DNA from: Mesorhizobium sp. SOD10
Lineage (GTDB): Bacteria > Pseudomonadota > Alphaproteobacteria > Rhizobiales > Rhizobiaceae
Assembly (NCBI GenBank): GCA_000824805.1
Contig: CCNA01000004.1
Coordinates: 124,001-188,000 of the forward strand
DNA length: 64,000 nt
Direction: 5' to 3'
Program-made: the position numbers and the translations under genes
Notes under the pieces: model-generated
Told to the model about the DNA's origin: nothing
Database searches by the model: none
The model's input: only the letters and a program-made list of their open reading frames with translations
In this document: piece after piece, positions 61,597-64,000 of the stretch
How positions within the stretch are numbered: position 1 is the stretch's first letter
Layout: each line of letters begins with the position of its first letter

Positions 61597-62483
61597 TGCA
61601 GAAAGCCATCGACGCGCATTTCCACATCTGGCGCCAAAAGGACCAGCCCTGGCTGGTCGGGCCGATGGTGCCGCGCATCTTCGGCCCCTACGAGCCGATC
61701 CGTCGCGACTATCCGATCACGGAGTTCCTCGAAGACCAGAAAGGCTCAGGCGTCGACAAGGCCGTCTATGTGCAGACCAACTGGGCCAAGGAGGATTTCG
61801 AGAAGGAAGTCGCCTTCCTGCAGAAGACGGCGGAAGAAACCGGCTGGCCGCACGCCATCGTCGGCTATGCCGACATGACGGTCGACGACGTGCGCCCGCA
61901 GATCGACCGTTTGATGAAATACAAGCTGCTGCGCGGCGTGCGCATGCAGCTTCACTGGCACGAGACGCCCGCCTTCCGCTTCGCGGCTTCGGCCGACCAG
62001 GTGATCGATCCGAAGGTGCGGAAGAACGTAGCGCGGCTGAAGGATTACGACCTCTCCTTCGACCTCCAGCTCTTCCCGGCGCAGATGAAGGACGGACTGA
62101 CGCTTGTCGGTGAAAACCCTGAGACGAATTTCATCCTCACCCATGCCGGCATGCTGACCGGCATGGAGCCGGAAACCACCGAAGCATGGAAGGCCGGCCT
62201 GCGCACGCTCGCCGCAGCGCCCAATTTCTATGCCAAGCTCTCGGGGCTCGGCACCTTCTTCCACCGCAACGACCCGGAGCTCATCGCTTACATCGTCGAC
62301 AACGCGATCGAGATCCTCGGCAGCGACCGACTGATGTTCGGTTCGAATTTTCCGATCGAGAAGCTCTGGACCAGCCACGCCGAGCTGATCAAGGCGCACC
62401 GGGCAGCGGTGATGCCGCATGGCCCCAAGGCCGAGGCGGATATTTTCTGGAATACGGCGGAGAGGGTTTACCGGCCAGTGTAG
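61596..62483 (+). CDS. Amidohydrolase_2 family protein, lactonase-like
   Basis: 295 residues of a TIM-barrel metal-dependent hydrolase. DAHFHIW near residue 6 gives the H-x-H metal pair; LQLFPAQMKD and FILTHAGM supply the middle ligands. The usual aspartate of the G-S-D-x-P motif is asparagine (MFGSNFPIEK near 248), a variant known in this family. Relatives hydrolyse sugar lactones (fucono-, rhamnono-lactone) and 2-pyrone-4,6-dicarboxylate. ATG overlaps the coxE stop by one base (TGATG). It is the last gene of the Mo hydroxylase operon and could open a lactone made by that enzyme. Confidence 0.82.
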   Translation: MQKAIDAHFHIWRQKDQPWLVGPMVPRIFGPYEPIRRDYPITEFLEDQKGSGVDKAVYVQTNWAKEDFEKEVAFLQKTAEETGWPHAIVGYADMTVDDVRPQIDRLMKYKLLRGVRMQLHWHETPAFRFAASADQVIDPKVRKNVARLKDYDLSFDLQLFPAQMKDGLTLVGENPETNFILTHAGMLTGMEPETTEAWKAGLRTLAAAPNFYAKLSGLGTFFHRNDPELIAYIVDNAIEILGSDRLMFGSNFPIEKLWTSHAELIKAHRAAVMPHGPKAEADIFWNTAERVYRPV

Positions 62484-62491
62484 CGCGGCTT

Positions 62492-62517
62492 CCCCTTCTC
62501 CCCTGTGGGAGAAGGAG
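62492..62517. terminator. Hairpin between convergent hydrolase and AhpD-like genes
   Basis: CCTTCTCCC (62494-62502) and GGGAGAAGG (62507-62515) form a stem around CTGT. It lies between two convergent genes, so it may act on both. It belongs to the TTCTCCC palindrome family seen at 28926 and 54133. Confidence 0.65.
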
Positions 62518-62528
62518 AAGCCTGCGCC

Positions 62529-62936
62529 TCACTTCACCTCAAACTGTGGATCGAGCGGAATCTGCATCGCCGTGACGAGATGATTGGTCTGCCCCGCCAG
62601 GCCGATGATTGACACCAGTTCCCCATGCTGCGCGTCGGTCATGCCCTTGGCCCGCGCCGCGGCCGTATGCGAGTGGATGCAATAGGAACAGCCATTGGCG
62701 GTGGAGACGGCGATGTAGATCATTTCCTTGGTCAGCGGATCGATGGCGCTGTCGGCGACCATCACCGCCTTGAGGTGCTCCCAGACCCGCTTAAGGGTCG
62801 CCGGATCGTTCGCCAGCCCGCGCCAGAAATTGTTGACGAAATCTGATTTGCGCGTCGCGCGGATATCGTCGAACACGGCCTTCACCGCCGGGATCTTTTC
62901 GATCTCGGCATCGGTAAGGAGTTTCGTGGTGGCCAT
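62529..62936 (-). CDS. Carboxymuconolactone decarboxylase/AhpD-like protein
   Basis: 135 residues. The redox motif C-x2-C in STANGCSYCIHSHTAAARAKG near residue 82 is that of AhpD alkylhydroperoxidase, with the conserved histidines after it. It lacks any decarboxylase-specific feature that I can identify, so a peroxidase or thiol-disulfide role is more likely. GAGAGG precedes the start. It is convergent with the Mo hydroxylase operon. Confidence 0.88.
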   Translation of the reverse strand: MATTKLLTDAEIEKIPAVKAVFDDIRATRKSDFVNNFWRGLANDPATLKRVWEHLKAVMVADSAIDPLTKEMIYIAVSTANGCSYCIHSHTAAARAKGMTDAQHGELVSIIGLAGQTNHLVTAMQIPLDPQFEVK

Positions 62937-63308
62937 GGTGTGGTCCTCTCGTTTGAATCGTTGGTCGAATTCGTTGAATCAAGTGTTGCGCATAGACGGC
63001 TAACCCGTTTGTCCGATTCAGTTTTTAGCGCGGGAAAGCACGCGACCGCGGAGGTTGGCCGAAGCACCTCAGCTTCGTCATTCTAGGGCGGAGCAAGGAG
63101 CGAAGCGACGCGCGCAGACCCTAGAATCCATGCCGTGACCTCGCGCGAAGGGTGCAGCGGAGCAGAATTCTGGACCGCGGCGTCTCACGGCAAAGGTAAC
63201 GGCATGGACCCTCGGGTCTGCGCGCGTCGCTACGCTCCTTGCTCCGCCCCTGGATGACGACGTCGCGGAGGCTCCGGCCAATTGTCAAAGTGCACACCAG
63301 CCAACACT
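62937..63308. repeat. Intergenic region with a long inverted repeat
   Basis: No gene is visible in 372 bases. The main content is an inverted repeat with 65-base arms (63076-63140 and 63195-63259) that pair at 57 of 65 positions, separated by a 54-base loop. Arm key points: CGTCAT at the outer end, GGGCGGAGCAAGGAGCG and CGCGCAGACCC in the middle and CCATGCCGT at the inner end. 62937-63075 probably carries the AhpD-like promoter. Confidence 0.85.
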
Positions 63309-64000
63309 CTAATGCACTGCCGCATACATGATCTTCTCCTCCGTCGCCTCCGCCGGAGAGAACTCCTCGACGATGCGGCCCTGGCGGCAGACCAGGATAC
63401 GGTCGGATAGGTTCATGATCTCGGGCAGGTAGGACGAGATGACGACCACAGCGAGACCCTCGTCGGCCAGCCGGTTGATGATCTGATGGATCTCGGCGAT
63501 GGCGCCGACATCGACGCCGCGCGTCGGCTCGTCGAAGATGACAATGCGCGGCTGCTGCACCAGTCCCTTGCCGATCACCACTTTCTGCTGGTTGCCGCCG
63601 GATAGCTCGACCACGCGGGCATTGTCGTTGATCGCCTTGATGTTGAGCGTCTTCGTCCATTCGGCCGAAAGCTGCCGCATCTCCTGCTGATTGATGACCC
63701 AGCCCTTTTCGCGGCCGGCGGCAAGCAGCCCTCCGAACAGGTTCTCGGCAATGCCCATCGTCTCGAAGATGCCTTCGCTCTTGCGGTCCTCGGTGACATA
63801 AACGATGCCGTCGGCCACGGCCTCGCTCGGCACCAGGTAGCGCACCGGCTTGTCGTCGAGCTCGATCGCACCACCGCGGAGGAAATCGCGCTTGTAGATG
63901 CCCGAGACGATCTTGAACGTTTCGGTGCGGCCCGATCCGATCAGCCCGAACACGCCTGTGATCTGGCCTTCGAAGATCGAGAAGGAATTGTTGCGCACGA
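63309..64000 (-). CDS. Sugar-type ABC transporter ATPase, 3' part (runs off the window)
   Basis: The last 230 codons of an RbsA/MglA-type double ATPase, corresponding to the second half. It has the family's P-loop GLIGSGRTETFKIVSG, signature LSGGNQQKVVIGKGL and Walker B IVIFDEPTRGVDVG, ending in MYAAVH. The first half and the start are beyond the window edge. The first methionine seen is internal. It probably belongs to a further sugar importer whose other genes lie outside. Confidence 0.9.
   Translation of the reverse strand, partial: VRNNSFSIFEGQITGVFGLIGSGRTETFKIVSGIYKRDFLRGGAIELDDKPVRYLVPSEAVADGIVYVTEDRKSEGIFETMGIAENLFGGLLAAGREKGWVINQQEMRQLSAEWTKTLNIKAINDNARVVELSGGNQQKVVIGKGLVQQPRIVIFDEPTRGVDVGAIAEIHQIINRLADEGLAVVVISSYLPEIMNLSDRILVCRQGRIVEEFSPAEATEEKIMYAAVH

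Noticed and set aside
63076..63259. CRISPR array or integrase attachment site
   Set aside because: It has only two inverted arms, no direct repeats with spacers, and no integrase or tRNA gene nearby.

Overview
The window is about 64 kb of GC-rich chromosomal DNA that looks like a rhizobial alphaproteobacterium, most probably Mesorhizobium or a close relative. The basis for this is the gene content (many ABC importers, TamA/TamB, a split CoxL-like molybdoenzyme, GcvT-fused methylamine-type dehydrogenase) and several families of short palindromic repeats between genes that I associate with Rhizobiales. Species identity cannot be settled by eye. I saw no phage genes, IS transposase, tRNA, rRNA or CRISPR array.

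Region by region. (1) 1-3530: 5' part of preT (pyrimidine catabolism) with a RutR-like operator, a ChaC-type gamma-glutamylcyclotransferase, a double VOC protein, a small secreted protein and DoxX. (2) 3615-7644: a GcvT-fused dimethylglycine/sarcosine dehydrogenase-like enzyme with an MttB-family methyltransferase (methylated amine catabolism). (3) 7856-14846: an SLT lipoprotein and a four-gene peptide-type ABC importer with a Tat-exported binding protein and permeases that carry unusual insertions. (4) 15123-31894: envelope block, tamB and tamA on the minus strand, then alpha-2-macroglobulin, pbpC and a VanX-type D-Ala-D-Ala dipeptidase on the plus strand. (5) 32094-37919: sulfate import (binding protein, cysT, cysW, cysA, second binding protein) followed by an Rrf2 regulator. 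(6) 38136-39281: acyltransferase-like protein of uncertain activity.

(7) 39310-45892: a LacI-family regulator, a sugar-type ABC importer (binding protein, ATPase, two permeases) and gluconokinase, all on the minus strand, with a perfect LacI-type palindrome in front of the importer. It reads as a gluconate or sugar-acid uptake operon. (8) 46047-47810: MFS transporter and DUF3175 protein. (9) 47827-54120: FadR-type GntR regulator, uronate-dehydrogenase-like SDR, beta-hydroxyacid dehydrogenase and a divergently arranged sugar ABC importer. Near-identical TTGTC-N-GACAA sites in both divergent promoter regions suggest one small regulon. (10) 54437-62936: AraC regulator, SRPBCC protein, medium and 2Fe-2S subunits of a molybdenum hydroxylase, a large subunit split into two genes, CoxD-like MoxR ATPase, CoxE-like VWA protein, a lactonase-type amidohydrolase, and a convergent AhpD-like protein. 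(11) 63309-64000: the 3' part of another sugar ABC ATPase.

The most promising candidate for an undescribed system is regions 9 and 10 together: a sugar-type importer beside a complete cox-like molybdenum hydroxylase operon ending in a lactonase-family hydrolase. The order suggests that an imported sugar or sugar-derived compound is oxidised by a Mo enzyme to a lactone or acid and then hydrolysed. The substrate is unknown and this pathway is inference.
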